A DNA stretch of 64,000 bases from Microbacterium terregens (GCF_039534975.1 NZ_BAAAWH010000001.1:3286001-3350000), one strand, 5' to 3'. Numbered from the stretch's first letter, positions 19,737-32,097 are shown. Numbers and translations are program-made. The notes: a model not told the origin generated them from the letters alone.

Positions 19737-20192
19737 CTACTGCTCGACCGGCTGCGGCGCGTCCGAGCCCTCGTGGGCCTGAATCACCGGCGACGAGCTG
19801 TCACTGGAGACCTCGATCTTGCGGGGCTTCGCCTTCTCGCTCACCGGAATCGTGACGTTGAGCACGCCGTTGCTGTATGTCGCGGCGATGTTCCCGGTGT
19901 CGACACCCTGCCCGAGGTTCAGCTGGCGCAGAAAGCTCGCCGCTTCGCGCTCGCGTGTGATCCACTTGACGCCCTCGCCCCCGGCGAGCGTGCGCTCGGC
20001 GCGGATCGTCAGCAGCTGACCATCGACGTCGATGTCCACCGATCCCGGGTCGATGCCGGGCAGGTCAGCGGTGAGCACGTAGTGGTCCCCGTCGCGGTAC
20101 AGATCCATCGGCATGCGGCGTGGCCCGCGGCGCGTGTCGAACAGAGTCGACGCGAAGCGGTCGAGTTCACGGAAGGGGTCGTAAGCGGCCAT
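19737..20192 (-). CDS. Small heat-shock protein, Hsp20/alpha-crystallin family
   Basis: A 151-aa ATP-independent holdase chaperone. The short N-terminus (MAAYDPFRELDRFASTLFD) is followed by the alpha-crystallin domain from PMDLYRDGDHYVLTADLPGI to the conserved GVLNVTIPV, then a KPRKIEV tail. The ATG at 20192 has AAGGAG upstream. The 200-bp upstream region holds a TTGGCA/TAATCT promoter, a CIRCE element over it and a HAIR-like repeat just after the predicted transcription start, so repression by both HrcA and HspR is predicted. Confidence 0.93.
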   Translation of the reverse strand: MAAYDPFRELDRFASTLFDTRRGPRRMPMDLYRDGDHYVLTADLPGIDPGSVDIDVDGQLLTIRAERTLAGGEGVKWITREREAASFLRQLNLGQGVDTGNIAATYSNGVLNVTIPVSEKAKPRKIEVSSDSSSPVIQAHEGSDAPQPVEQ

Positions 20193-20247
20193 GATTCGTC
20201 TCCTTGTCGTTTCGTCCGGATGACTGTCCGGTGCATGTGCATCTGAG

Positions 20248-20270
20248 AGTTGAGTCGTGTCGGCTCAACT
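20248..20270. promoter_or_regulatory. HAIR-like HspR operator
   Basis: AGTTGAG-N9-CTCAACT has perfect 7-bp arms. Read with a 7-base spacer it is TTGAGT-N7-GCTCAA, close to the HAIR consensus CTTGAGT-N7-ACTCAAG. It lies 56-78 bp upstream of the Hsp20 start and immediately downstream of the predicted transcription start. Confidence 0.6.
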
Positions 20271-20276
20271 ACGTCC

Positions 20277-20306
20277 AGATTAGCACTGTGCCCCTTCGAG
20301 TGCCAA
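20277..20306 (-). promoter_or_regulatory. hsp20 promoter
   Basis: On the minus strand, TTGGCA (20301-20306) and TAATCT (20277-20282) are separated by 18 bases and give a transcription start near 20270. The CIRCE element covers the -35 box and spacer. Confidence 0.6.
20280..20306. promoter_or_regulatory. CIRCE element (HrcA operator)
   Basis: TTAGCACTG-N9-GAGTGCCAA matches the CIRCE consensus TTAGCACTC-N9-GAGTGCTAA at 16 of 18 arm positions with the exact 9-base spacer. It overlaps the -35 box of the Hsp20 promoter. Confidence 0.8.
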
Positions 20307-20390
20307 TACTCTGACGACGTCAAGAATGCGGATGCCGTGGCGGCGGGTAGCGACAGGCGGCGGGGTCCGATGACAGTGACCGCGCGGATC

Positions 20391-20756
20391 TCAGGGTTTC
20401 TGGAAGGCGACCAGACCCACCGTGTTGCCCTCGGAATCCTTGATGAAGGCCTGCCACTCGTCGTGACCTGCCGGCCCGAGCGTCTCGTCATGGTGCGAGA
20501 AGATGACGTGGGGCGGCGAGACGAGATCGGCCAGTCCGTCGAGCTTGTCGAGCGTGTCGTGCACGTTCTCCACGTGGAGGTACAGCAGGGATGTCGGTGC
20601 ATTCCGATCCAGCAGCAGCCGAACGCCGTCGAGGTCGAAGAAGACCAGCCCCGGATCGAAGCGCGCGAGCGGCGGCGCATCGAGAAGCACGGTGTAGAAC
20701 TCTGTCGCACGGTCGAGATCATCCGCGTGAACGGCCACCTGAACGAGTCTCATCAC
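20391..20756 (-). CDS. VOC (glyoxalase/bleomycin-resistance) family protein
   Basis: A 121-aa vicinal-oxygen-chelate fold protein. It has the typical start (LVQVAVHADDLDRATEFYTVLLDAPPLARFDPGLVFFDLDGVRLLLD) and second half (TSLLYLHVENVHDTLDKLDGL, HDEWQAFIKDSEGNTVGLVAFQKP). The terminal SEGNTVGL motif carries the metal-ligand type Glu. Members range from dioxygenases to resistance proteins and metabolite-binding proteins; the substrate is not predictable. Confidence 0.85.
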   Translation of the reverse strand: MMRLVQVAVHADDLDRATEFYTVLLDAPPLARFDPGLVFFDLDGVRLLLDRNAPTSLLYLHVENVHDTLDKLDGLADLVSPPHVIFSHHDETLGPAGHDEWQAFIKDSEGNTVGLVAFQKP

Positions 20757-20819
20757 GACCTCCCGTGGGAATGCACGGCCCAGTCTGCCAGCCCTCGCTT
20801 CGCTTGGCGACGGGCGTCG

Positions 20820-22259
20820 TCAGCCGGCGTGAGCCGGCTGCGGCTCGTCCTCGGGCAGCGGCAGCAGTTCGGACGCGGGTTCGCGGATCATGGTCACCGC
20901 GAGAACGGCGGCCACCAGCATCCCGATCGCCGCGGCGATGAACGTCGCCGAGTACGCGCCGGCCAGCGCCGTGGGCTCGGCCGCGGTGTGACTGCCGAGC
21001 GCGACGACGTAGACGGCGGTGAAGATCGAAAGACCGATGGAGCCGCCGATCTGCATCGCCGAGTTGGCCACGGCCGAGGCGGCACCGGCGTCGTCGGGGG
21101 CGACCCCGCTCAGCGCGACGTTCTGCAGCGGCACGAAGACCAGGGCCATCCCGGCACCCATCACGATCAGCGCGGGCAGCACCTGAACGACGTAACTGCC
21201 CGTGACGGTGATGAAGCTGAGGTACCACAGGCTCCCCGCCACGATCAGGGGGCCGACGGTCATGAGAGGGCGCGGACCGATGCGAGGCAGCAGCCGAACG
21301 GCCAACGGTGCCACCACCATGGTCGCAACGGGCAGCGGCAGGCTCGCCAGACCTGCCTGCAGCGCCGACATCTGCATCACGATCTGCAGGTGGAAGGTCA
21401 GATAGAGAGTGGACCCGATCATCACGCTCCCGGCGATCGCCTGGATCAGGAACGCGCCACCGCGCATCCGGTTGGTGACGATCCGGAGCGGAAGCAGCGG
21501 CTGGGCGGTGCGGGTCTCGATCCACACGAACAGCACCAGCAGCGCGACTCCCCCCGCAAGGAACGTGATCGTGAGCGGGCTGCCCCACCCGGTCTCGGCC
21601 AGGCTGAATCCGTAGACGAGGGACCCGAGTCCGAGGGTCACGGTGACCGCCCCGAGGATGTCGTAGCGGTTGTCGCCGTCGGCCCTGCTCTCTGCGAGCA
21701 CGGCGAACGCGCCGACCAGGCCGACGGCGACGAAGACCACGTTGACCAGCAGGCACCATCTCCAGTCCAGGAACTCGGTCAGCACGCCGCCGAGGACGAG
21801 GCCGACCGACGCCCCGGCTCCCGCGACCGTGCCGAAAACGGCGAACGCGATGTTGCGGTCCTTGCCGGTCGGGAAAGTCACGGTCAGCAGGGCGAGAGCG
21901 GCGGGAGCGAGCAGCGCGGCGAACGCGCCCTGCAGTCCCCGGGCGACGATGAGGTCGACCCCGGTCTGGGCGAAGCCACCGTAGGCGGATGCCAGTGCGA
22001 AGCCGACCATCCCCACGATGAACGTGCGCTTGCGTCCCCAGTAGTCGGCGACCCGGCCGCCGAGGAGCAGCAGCGCGCCGAACGCCAGCGCGTACGCGGT
22101 GATGACCCACTGACGCTGGCTGTCGGTGAGGCCGAGGCTTTCCTGCGCCTGCGGGAGGGCGATGTTGACGATCGTGCCGTCGAGGACGACGACGAGCTGG
22201 GTCAGGGAGACAACGGCGAGGACCCACCATCTGCGGTGGGAGGGCAGGGGCGTAGACAT
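20820..22259 (-). CDS. MFS multidrug exporter, DHA2 (14-TM) family
   Basis: A 479-aa drug:H+ antiporter of the QacA/EmrB type. The family motif in TM1 reads VVVLDGTIVNIALPQAQESL, followed by the conserved GGRVADYWGRKRTFI loop (motif A) and a TM5 region with GAGASVGLVLGGVLTEFLDWRW (motif C). Translation starts at ATG 22259 with GGAGG seven bases upstream, but that site is inside one arm of a perfect 11-bp inverted repeat, which suggests translational or operator control. No regulator gene is adjacent. Confidence 0.92.
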   Translation of the reverse strand: MSTPLPSHRRWWVLAVVSLTQLVVVLDGTIVNIALPQAQESLGLTDSQRQWVITAYALAFGALLLLGGRVADYWGRKRTFIVGMVGFALASAYGGFAQTGVDLIVARGLQGAFAALLAPAALALLTVTFPTGKDRNIAFAVFGTVAGAGASVGLVLGGVLTEFLDWRWCLLVNVVFVAVGLVGAFAVLAESRADGDNRYDILGAVTVTLGLGSLVYGFSLAETGWGSPLTITFLAGGVALLVLFVWIETRTAQPLLPLRIVTNRMRGGAFLIQAIAGSVMIGSTLYLTFHLQIVMQMSALQAGLASLPLPVATMVVAPLAVRLLPRIGPRPLMTVGPLIVAGSLWYLSFITVTGSYVVQVLPALIVMGAGMALVFVPLQNVALSGVAPDDAGAASAVANSAMQIGGSIGLSIFTAVYVVALGSHTAAEPTALAGAYSATFIAAAIGMLVAAVLAVTMIREPASELLPLPEDEPQPAHAG

Positions 22260-22261
22260 GG

Positions 22262-22300
22262 AGAAACCTCCGAATCGTTTGACGGATGCCGGAGGTTTCT
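22262..22300 (-). promoter_or_regulatory. Hairpin enclosing the ribosome-binding site of the MFS exporter
   Basis: In the transcript, AGAAACCTCCG pairs perfectly with CGGAGGUUUCU across a 17-base loop. The GGAGG in the second arm is the Shine-Dalgarno sequence, 7 bases from the AUG at 22259. The stem would block translation unless opened. The same dyad in DNA could alternatively be a repressor operator. Confidence 0.65.
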
Positions 22301-22367
22301 AGCCCCGGATCGGGTCTCACGAGGAGGCTCGACCGCCTCGGCCTACATGGCCGAGCAGACGTCCAAT

Positions 22368-24755
<2,388 letters not shown>

Positions 24756-24795
24756 GGGGTCTCCTGAATTTTCGTGCATGAGGCGGGGCGGATGG

Positions 24796-25650
24796 TCAGC
24801 TGCGCAGCCGCATCGACTGCATGATGACGGCGGACATCTCCTCGACGGACTTGGTCGAGGAGTTGAGGAACGGCACGCGATTGCGCCGGTACAGGTCTTC
24901 GGCGCGGCGAAGCTCGAGCGTGCACTGGGCGAGGCTGGAGTACGTCGAGCTGGGTCGCCGCTCGTGCCGCACCTGACTGAGCCGCAGGGGTGTCGTGGTC
25001 AGCCCGAAGCACTTGTCGACGTAGCGGGCCACCGCGGACGGCAGACCGTCCGCGGGGAAGTCGTCGTCGGTGAGGGGATAGTTCGCCACAAGCAGCCCGT
25101 ACTGCAGGGCCAGGTACATCGTCGTCGGGGTCTTGCCGCAGCGGGAAGGCGCGATGATGATCACATCCGCCATGTCCAGCGCGCGCATGCTCTGCCCGTC
25201 GTCGTGCTCGATGGCGTACTCCACCGCGCGCATCCGCGCGAAGTAGCGTTCCAGATCGCCGACACCGTGGAACTGTCCGAGCTGCTCGGACGCGGTGCTG
25301 CCCAGCGCTGCCTCCAGCTCGCGCAGATGGCCGCCCAGCAGGTCGATGACCACGGCACCGGAGAGCGCGAGCTCCTGCATGATCAGATCCGACTTGACGG
25401 TCGCGAACACGATGGGTGCGGCGCCACCATCGGCCGCGCGCTGAATGTCGGCGACGACGTCGCGTGCGCCGCCGGCGGTGTCGACGAAGGGGATCGTGTG
25501 GCGGCGGAACGTCACGCCCGGGAAGTTCGCCAGCAGCGCGCTGCCGAGGGTCTCCGCGGTGATGCCCGTGCTGTCCGAGACGAAGTAGGCGGCGCGGGCG
25601 GCGGCGCGCACGCCGGTCGTCGCTGACGCGCTGGTCGGTGGGTTCGCCAC
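24796..25650 (-). CDS. ppsR: PEP synthase regulatory protein (DUF299 kinase/phosphotransferase)
   Basis: A 284-aa bifunctional regulator that inactivates PEP synthase by ADP-dependent phosphorylation of the Thr next to the catalytic His and reactivates it by phosphorolysis. It has the N-terminal [15 protein letters not shown] block and the P-loop [35 protein letters not shown] chose GTG 25650 because GGAGGAG lies eight bases upstream and homology begins soon after; the open frame extends a further 94 codons without similarity. Its position 40 bp upstream of ppsA supports the assignment. Confidence 0.92.
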   Translation of the reverse strand: MANPPTSASATTGVRAAARAAYFVSDSTGITAETLGSALLANFPGVTFRRHTIPFVDTAGGARDVVADIQRAADGGAAPIVFATVKSDLIMQELALSGAVVIDLLGGHLRELEAALGSTASEQLGQFHGVGDLERYFARMRAVEYAIEHDDGQSMRALDMADVIIIAPSRCGKTPTTMYLALQYGLLVANYPLTDDDFPADGLPSAVARYVDKCFGLTTTPLRLSQVRHERRPSSTYSSLAQCTLELRRAEDLYRRNRVPFLNSSTKSVEEMSAVIMQSMRLRS

Positions 25651-25819
25651 GCTTCGCTCCTCCGCGCGCGCCGGACCTGTCACCGGCTCGCTCTTCGAAC
25701 ATATGCAGATCTGACGGTTCCTCGATGCAGGAGGCGCCGAAAGAATCAGCGAACTTTCTCGCAAGTTAACCGGTTGGCCCTCCGACCGGGCGGCCAGGTC
25801 TCGGCGCGCGCCCGCCCGA

Positions 25820-25825
25820 TACGAT
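25820..25825 (+). promoter_or_regulatory. Candidate -10 box of coaBC
   Basis: TACGAT lies 51 bases upstream of the coaBC ATG, in the divergent gap with ppsR. No good -35 is visible, so this is tentative. An AACTT-N6-AAGTT repeat at 25752-25767 in the same gap may be an operator. Confidence 0.35.
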
Positions 25826-25876
25826 GGCGCGCGAGTGCCGGGGCTCTGATCCCGGGCCTGTGCGATCGAGGAGAAC

Positions 25877-27142
25877 ATGAACCGACCGCTCGACATCGTC
25901 GTGGGAGTCACCGGCGGCATCGCCGCGTACAAGGCCGTGCAGGTCGTGCGTGACCTGGTGCTGGCCGGTCACACGGTGCGGGTGATCGCCACGGACGCCG
26001 CACTGCGATTCGTCGGGGCGCCCACCTGGGAGGCGATCAGCAGGCAGCCGCTGAACACCTCGATCTTCGATGACGTCGCTGCGGTCCGCCACGTCGCCCT
26101 CGGCCAGCAGGCGGATGTCGTGGTGATCGCGCCCGCGACGGCGAACACGATCGCCAAGCTCGCCGCCGGGATCGCCGATGACCTGCTGGGCACGACCGTG
26201 CTCGCCAGCCGGGCGCCTCTTGTGATCGCCCCGGCGATGCACACCGAGATGTGGCAGCACCCCGCCACGGTCGCGAACGTCGAGACGCTCCGCGCCCGCG
26301 GCGTCGTGATCGTCGGCCCCGGTTCGGGGCGGCTGACGGGACCGGATGTCGGCGTGGGTCGGATGAGCGACCCCGATGAGATCGTCGCGGCCGTCCTCCG
26401 AGCGGCCGGCGCCGGCACCATGACCGCAGCGCCGTCGAGCGGAGCGGTCGCGCGCAACGACCTCGCCGGCCGACGGGTGGTGGTCACCGCGGGCGGCACG
26501 CGCGAGCCGATCGATCCGGTCCGGTACCTCGCAAATCGTTCTAGCGGCAAACAGGGGGTCGCGTTCGCGCTCGCCGCGGCCGCGCGCGGCGCGGATGTCA
26601 CCGTCATCGCCGCTCATCTCGACCATGATCCGGCGTCCGCGCTCGCTGCCGCGGGGCTGGAGACCATCGACGTCGTCACCGCGGCCGATCTGGCTCGCGC
26701 GGTCGCACGCACGGCGGGCGCGGCATCCGTCGTCGTGATGGCCGCGGCGGTCGCGGACTTCACTCCGGCCGAGGTCTCCGACCGCAAGATCAAGAAGTCC
26801 GAGCGCGGCGAGCGCATGGAGCTGGTCCTCACCCGAACCACGGACGTGCTCGGCGAGCTCGTCGGGTCCCCGGTCGCCGGCCGCATCGTGGTCGGCTTCG
26901 CCGCCGAGACCGCGGCGAACCGCGACGAGCTGGTGGCTCTGGCCCGGGACAAGATCGCCCGCAAGCCCGCCGACCTGCTCGTGGCCAATCCCGTCGGCGG
27001 CGGACGAGGGTTCGGGGCGGACGAGAACGAGGCCGTCGTGCTCGCGGCATCCGGTGAGATCGTCGCGGAGATCTCCGGCAGCAAGCGGGCCGTTGCGGAT
27101 GCCGTCCTGGACCGCGTGGTCGCACTGCTGGACGCCGGCTGA
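25877..27142 (+). CDS. coaBC: Phosphopantothenoylcysteine decarboxylase / phosphopantothenate-cysteine ligase
   Basis: A 421-aa bifunctional enzyme of coenzyme A synthesis. The N-terminal CoaC flavoprotein domain (to about 180) has VGVTGGIAAYKAVQVVRDLV, PATANTIAKLAAGIADDLL and the APAMHTEMWQHPA active-site motif. The C-terminal CoaB domain has VVVTAGGTREPIDPVRYLANRSSGKQG, AAAVADFTPAEVSDRKIKK and VGFAAET. A GAGGAG ribosome-binding site precedes the ATG. Length and motif order are normal. Confidence 0.96.
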   Translation: MNRPLDIVVGVTGGIAAYKAVQVVRDLVLAGHTVRVIATDAALRFVGAPTWEAISRQPLNTSIFDDVAAVRHVALGQQADVVVIAPATANTIAKLAAGIADDLLGTTVLASRAPLVIAPAMHTEMWQHPATVANVETLRARGVVIVGPGSGRLTGPDVGVGRMSDPDEIVAAVLRAAGAGTMTAAPSSGAVARNDLAGRRVVVTAGGTREPIDPVRYLANRSSGKQGVAFALAAAARGADVTVIAAHLDHDPASALAAAGLETIDVVTAADLARAVARTAGAASVVVMAAAVADFTPAEVSDRKIKKSERGERMELVLTRTTDVLGELVGSPVAGRIVVGFAAETAANRDELVALARDKIARKPADLLVANPVGGGRGFGADENEAVVLAASGEIVAEISGSKRAVADAVLDRVVALLDAG

Positions 27143-27211
27143 TCCGCGCGGCCACGGGCGCCGACGCGCGCCTACGATCTTCCTAGCCACCTCACCAGTC
27201 GGGAGCCTGCC

Positions 27212-27931
27212 ATCTGCACCGTCATCGTCCGCGTCCCCGCGTCCCCGAGCCTGCCCACCCGCGTGCTCGCGATCCGCGACGAGGATCCCGAGCGCCCGTG
27301 GAGTCCGCTCGGCCGCTGGTGGCCCGAATCCCACGGCGGCGTCGTCGGGGTTCGCGACATCCGCGCGGGCGGCGCCTGGCTGGCCGCGGATTCCCCGGCA
27401 GGGCGGCTGGCCGTGCTGCTCAACCGGGCCGACGTGTCGACTCTGCCGGAGTCGCAGATCGTCACACGCGGAGGCCTGGCGCTGGACTCCGTCGCGGGGA
27501 GGACTCCCGTGCACCCCCGCACCCACGGGTTCAACCTGGTCGAGGTGGAGGGATCCCGTACGAGCGTCGTGTCCTGGGACGGCGAGCGACTGTCCCGCGT
27601 GAAGCTGACACCCGGGACGCACATGGTCGCCCACGACGATGTCGATGACCCGTCGACGCCGCGCATCGAGCGGTGGCTCGAGGAGTTCGCCGCCGCCGAG
27701 CTGCCCGACACCGGCAGCTGGTGGACGCCGTGGATCGATCTGCTGGAGCGCTCCGCGGCGCTGGCGAGCACCGACGACGAGGCGATCATCCGCGACAATC
27801 GGCCGCACGGGTATCCGACGCAATCGCTGCTCGTGTGCGTCGCGTCCGTGACGACGGACGCTGTCGAGGTGCACTACCGCGCGCTCCGCGAGCCCGGTCA
27901 CTGGGACGGGGGGCTGGACGGCAGCTTCTGA
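27212..27931 (+). CDS. TANGO2/NRDE-family protein with probable AUC start codon
   Basis: A 239-aa protein of the NRDE (TANGO2) family. In this family the N-terminus is almost invariantly MCTVIV. Here the frame reads ATC-TGC-ACC-GTC-ATC-GTC from 27212, i.e. (M)CTVIVRVPAS, with GGGAG seven bases before the ATC. Back to the in-frame coaBC stop at 27140-27142 there is no ATG, GTG or TTG, and the next GTG (27263) would remove the conserved Cys. The following motif is AIRDEDPERPW in place of ANRDE. The family is linked to heme or lipid handling in eukaryotes and is poorly understood in bacteria. It lies 69 bp after coaBC on the same strand. Confidence 0.8.
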   Translation: MCTVIVRVPASPSLPTRVLAIRDEDPERPWSPLGRWWPESHGGVVGVRDIRAGGAWLAADSPAGRLAVLLNRADVSTLPESQIVTRGGLALDSVAGRTPVHPRTHGFNLVEVEGSRTSVVSWDGERLSRVKLTPGTHMVAHDDVDDPSTPRIERWLEEFAAAELPDTGSWWTPWIDLLERSAALASTDDEAIIRDNRPHGYPTQSLLVCVASVTTDAVEVHYRALREPGHWDGGLDGSF

Positions 27932-28079
27932 TCCCTCCCCGGATCAACCGTCATCGTTCGCTCAGGTCTCGTTCACCCGGCAGGTCACGATCGGTCACCC
28001 TGTCTTCGTAGGTTCCTCTCACCCGAACTTTCCGCTGCGCTGTCGCGCGCGTGGAAAGACCCAGCGAGAGGAACACCAC

Positions 28080-29213
28080 ATGGCCCACCTTCAGCGCCCC
28101 GCACGTGTCACCGCGGCAGGCATCGCCCTGCTTACCGGTGCCGCGATCATCCTGTCCGGCTGCGCCGGCCCGGCAGCCACCGCCGGGTCCGCAGCCGACG
28201 CCGCGTCGGCGGCGAGCCTCAGCGACTTCGGCACCTTCGAGGACCTCGAGGCGGCCGCAAGAGCGGAGGGCGGACTCAATGTCATCGCCCTCCCGCGCGA
28301 CTGGGCCAACTACGGCGAGATCCTGGACCTGTTCGCCGAGCGGTATCCCGAGATCACGATCGACGAACAGTCCCCGGATGTCTCCAGCGCCGAGGAGATC
28401 CAGGCCGCCGAGACGAACCAGGGGCTGGACACCGCACCCGATGTGTTCGACCTCGGGCTCACCGTCGCCCTGCAGAGCACGGACGCGTTCGCTCCGTATC
28501 GGGTCCAGACGTGGGATGAGATCCCCGACGCCCTGAAAGAGCCGACCGGTCTGTTCGTCGGTGACTACGGCGGGTACATGTCGATCGGATACGACTCGTC
28601 CACGTTCGACGCTCCGACCTCGCTCGATGACCTGCTGGACCAGGACTACAAGTCCTCCGTGGCCATCAACGGAGACCCGACCCAGGCGGGTGCCGCCTTC
28701 GCCGCGGTGGGCCTGGCGACGATCCAGAACGATGGCACGCTCGATGACTTCCAGCCCGGAATCGACTTCTTCGCGGAGCTCAACGCGGCCGGCAACATGC
28801 TCAAGGTCGATGTGACCAGCGCGACGGTCGCCAGCGGCGAGACTCCGGTCGTCTTCGACTGGGACTACCTCAACGCCGCTCACGCCGCGGACAACCCCGA
28901 CTGGAAGGTCGTCGTGCTTCCCGGAACGGGATACGCCGGTTACTACAACCAGGCGATCAACAAGGATGCGCCCCACCCGGCGGCCGCGCGACTGTGGCAG
29001 GAGTTCCTCTTCAGCGACGAGGTGCAGAACCTGTGGCTGAAGGGCGGCGCACGGCCCGCACGGATGGCGGCCATGATCGAGGCCGGCACGATCGATCGGG
29101 CCCTCGCCGACGCTCTGCCCGAGGTGCCCGCCGACACCGTGGTGCCGACCGAGGCGCAGAGCGCCGCCGCCGGTGAGCTGCTCGGCACGGAATGGGCCTC
29201 GGCGATCCAGTGA
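28080..29213 (+). CDS. ABC importer substrate-binding lipoprotein (polyamine/iron type)
   Basis: A 377-aa lipoprotein with signal peptide and lipobox (AIILSGC). The mature part is a periplasmic-binding fold (LNVIALPRDWANYGEILDLFAERYPEITIDE, FDLGLTVALQSTDAF, WQEFLFSDEVQNLWLKGGARPARM) of the PotD/FbpA-like group. GAGAGGAA precedes the ATG. It is the first gene of a four-gene operon with overlapping coding ends (binding protein, two permeases, ATPase). The ligand is not determinable from sequence alone; polyamines, phosphonates or iron are family possibilities. Confidence 0.88.
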   Translation: MAHLQRPARVTAAGIALLTGAAIILSGCAGPAATAGSAADAASAASLSDFGTFEDLEAAARAEGGLNVIALPRDWANYGEILDLFAERYPEITIDEQSPDVSSAEEIQAAETNQGLDTAPDVFDLGLTVALQSTDAFAPYRVQTWDEIPDALKEPTGLFVGDYGGYMSIGYDSSTFDAPTSLDDLLDQDYKSSVAINGDPTQAGAAFAAVGLATIQNDGTLDDFQPGIDFFAELNAAGNMLKVDVTSATVASGETPVVFDWDYLNAAHAADNPDWKVVVLPGTGYAGYYNQAINKDAPHPAAARLWQEFLFSDEVQNLWLKGGARPARMAAMIEAGTIDRALADALPEVPADTVVPTEAQSAAAGELLGTEWASAIQ

Positions 29214-30166
29214 CCGCGTCGGACCTCATCGCGGGGCCGGATCTTGCTCGCAAGACACGTCCCGCCATGCCGGAGCCCCGTGCCTTCGGGCGCGAGACTC
29301 CAGCACGGCGGGGTGCGGTGGGGCGCGGCTGGGCATGGCTCGGTCTGATCCCCTTCGCCGCGTATGTCGTGATGTTCCTGGCGCTGCCGACCGTGCTGGC
29401 GGTCGGATCGGGGCTGTTCGCCGAGGACGGCTCGTTCACGCTGGCGAACGTTGCGGCGCTGGGCGACCCGGTCATCCTCACGACCTTCTGGAACTCCACC
29501 TGGGTATCGATGCTGACCGCGCTGGTCGGCGCGGGCGTCGGCGCTCTGGTCTGCTACGCGCTCCTCGGCCTCGCCGAGACGGGCGCCGTGAGAACGACGG
29601 TGGATGCCGCGGCCGGCGTTCTCGCGCAGTTCGGCGGCGTCATGCTCGCCTTCGCGTTCATCGCGACGATCGGCCTGCAGGGGCTGGCCACGACGTTCCT
29701 GATGGATCGGTTCGGGATCGACATCTTCGCGAGCGGCCCGTGGATCTATGAACTGCCCGGCCTGGTCCTCCCCTACATCTACTTCCAGGTGCCGCTCATG
29801 GTGATCACCTTCATGCCCGCCCTCTCCGCCCTCAAGCCCCAGTGGGCGGAGGCGAATCTCACACTCGGCGGCACGGCATCCGGATTCTGGCGCCACATCG
29901 GCCTTCCGGTGCTGGCGCCCTCGTTTCTCGCGAGCCTGCTGCTCCTGTTCGCCAACGCGTTCTCGTCGTACGCGACGGCGGCTGCCCTCGCCAGCCAGGG
30001 ATCGCAGATCGTGCCGCTTCAGATCCGCACGGCATTGACCAGCGAGACGCTGCTCGGACGCGAGAACCTGGCCGGCGCGCTCGCACTCGGCATGATCGTC
30101 GTCGTGGCGGTCGTGATGGGGGCGTACTCGCTCATCCAGCGGCGCGCATCGCGGTGGCAGGCATGA
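29210..30166 (+). CDS. ABC importer permease 1
   Basis: A 318-aa membrane protein of the binding-protein-dependent transport family, with six predicted helices starting at GWAWLGLIPFAAYVVMFLAL. The cytoplasmic EAA-type loop (PQWAEANLTLGGTASGFWRHIGLPVLAPSF) contacts the ATPase. It begins at GTG 29210, whose GTGA overlaps the stop of the binding-protein gene. The N-terminal 40 residues are a hydrophilic extension. Confidence 0.9.
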   Translation: MTASDLIAGPDLARKTRPAMPEPRAFGRETPARRGAVGRGWAWLGLIPFAAYVVMFLALPTVLAVGSGLFAEDGSFTLANVAALGDPVILTTFWNSTWVSMLTALVGAGVGALVCYALLGLAETGAVRTTVDAAAGVLAQFGGVMLAFAFIATIGLQGLATTFLMDRFGIDIFASGPWIYELPGLVLPYIYFQVPLMVITFMPALSALKPQWAEANLTLGGTASGFWRHIGLPVLAPSFLASLLLLFANAFSSYATAAALASQGSQIVPLQIRTALTSETLLGRENLAGALALGMIVVVAVVMGAYSLIQRRASRWQA

Positions 30167-30953
30167 GAGGTCTTGCGCCCCGGGCGTCGGTCCGCTGGAT
30201 CATCGGCCTGACCGTCGGGATGCTGTTCGCCCTGCCGCTGGTCTCGACCCTGCTGTTCACGCTTCAGAGCGAGGACGGGTATTCGCTCGCACACTGGGCC
30301 GGCCTGTTCGATCCGGCGAAGGCCGCCGTGTACGCCCCGATCTGGACCGGATTGGGCAACTCCCTGATCCTGTCCGTCGTCACGGTGCTGATCGTCCTGT
30401 TCCTCCTCACCCCGACGATGCTGCTGGTCGCGCTGCGCTTCCCCGGTCTGCGACGGGCGTTCGAGTTCCTCGTACTGCTGCCGATCACCATCCCGGCCAT
30501 CGTCCTGGTCGTAGGGCTCGCGCCGATCTACCAGCAGATCGGACGCACCCTGGGCACCGGCGCGTGGACGCTCGCGTTCGCCTACGGGATCACGGTGCTG
30601 CCCTTCGCCTACCGCTCGATCCAGGCATCCATCGACGCCGTCCACGTGCGCACGCTGTCCGAGGCCGCGCGCTCCCTCGGGGCGGGGTGGGTCACCGTCG
30701 TGTGGCGCGTCCTCGCCCCGAATCTGCGACCCGGCCTGCTCGCGGCATCCCTCATCTCGGTCGCGGTCGTCCTGGGCGAGTTCACCATCGCCTCGCTCCT
30801 GAACCGGCAGGTGCTGCAGACCGGACTGGTCGTCGTGAACAAGATCGACGCCTACGCCTCCGCGATGTTCACCCTGATGGCCCTCGCGTTCGCGCTTGTG
30901 CTGCTGCTCATCATCGGGCGCGCCGGACGCGCCCACCCCGGAAGGAATGCCTC

Positions 30954-30957
<4 letters not shown>
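30163..30957 (+). CDS. ABC importer permease 2
   Basis: A 264-aa PotC-like permease with six helices. The EAA loop reads VRTLSEAARSLGAGWVTVVWRVLAPNLRPGL. ATGA overlaps couple it to permease 1 upstream and to the ATPase gene downstream. Confidence 0.9.
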
Positions 30958-32087
<1,130 letters not shown>

Positions 32088-32097
32088 ACGCCGCGCT

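Noticed and set aside
16295..19855. An 1186-codon open frame on the plus strand
   Set aside because: Antisense shadow of the DUF2804, M23 and serine dehydratase genes, with no family motif and no ribosome-binding site.
25766..27901. A 711-codon open frame on the minus strand
   Set aside because: Antisense to coaBC and the TANGO2/NRDE gene. Its composition (Arg/Gly/Asp/His-rich) is that of a GC-driven shadow.
27263..27931. Conventional GTG start for the TANGO2/NRDE protein
   Set aside because: It would remove the family's invariant N-terminal CTVIV and has no ribosome-binding site. The AUC start at 27212 explains both.
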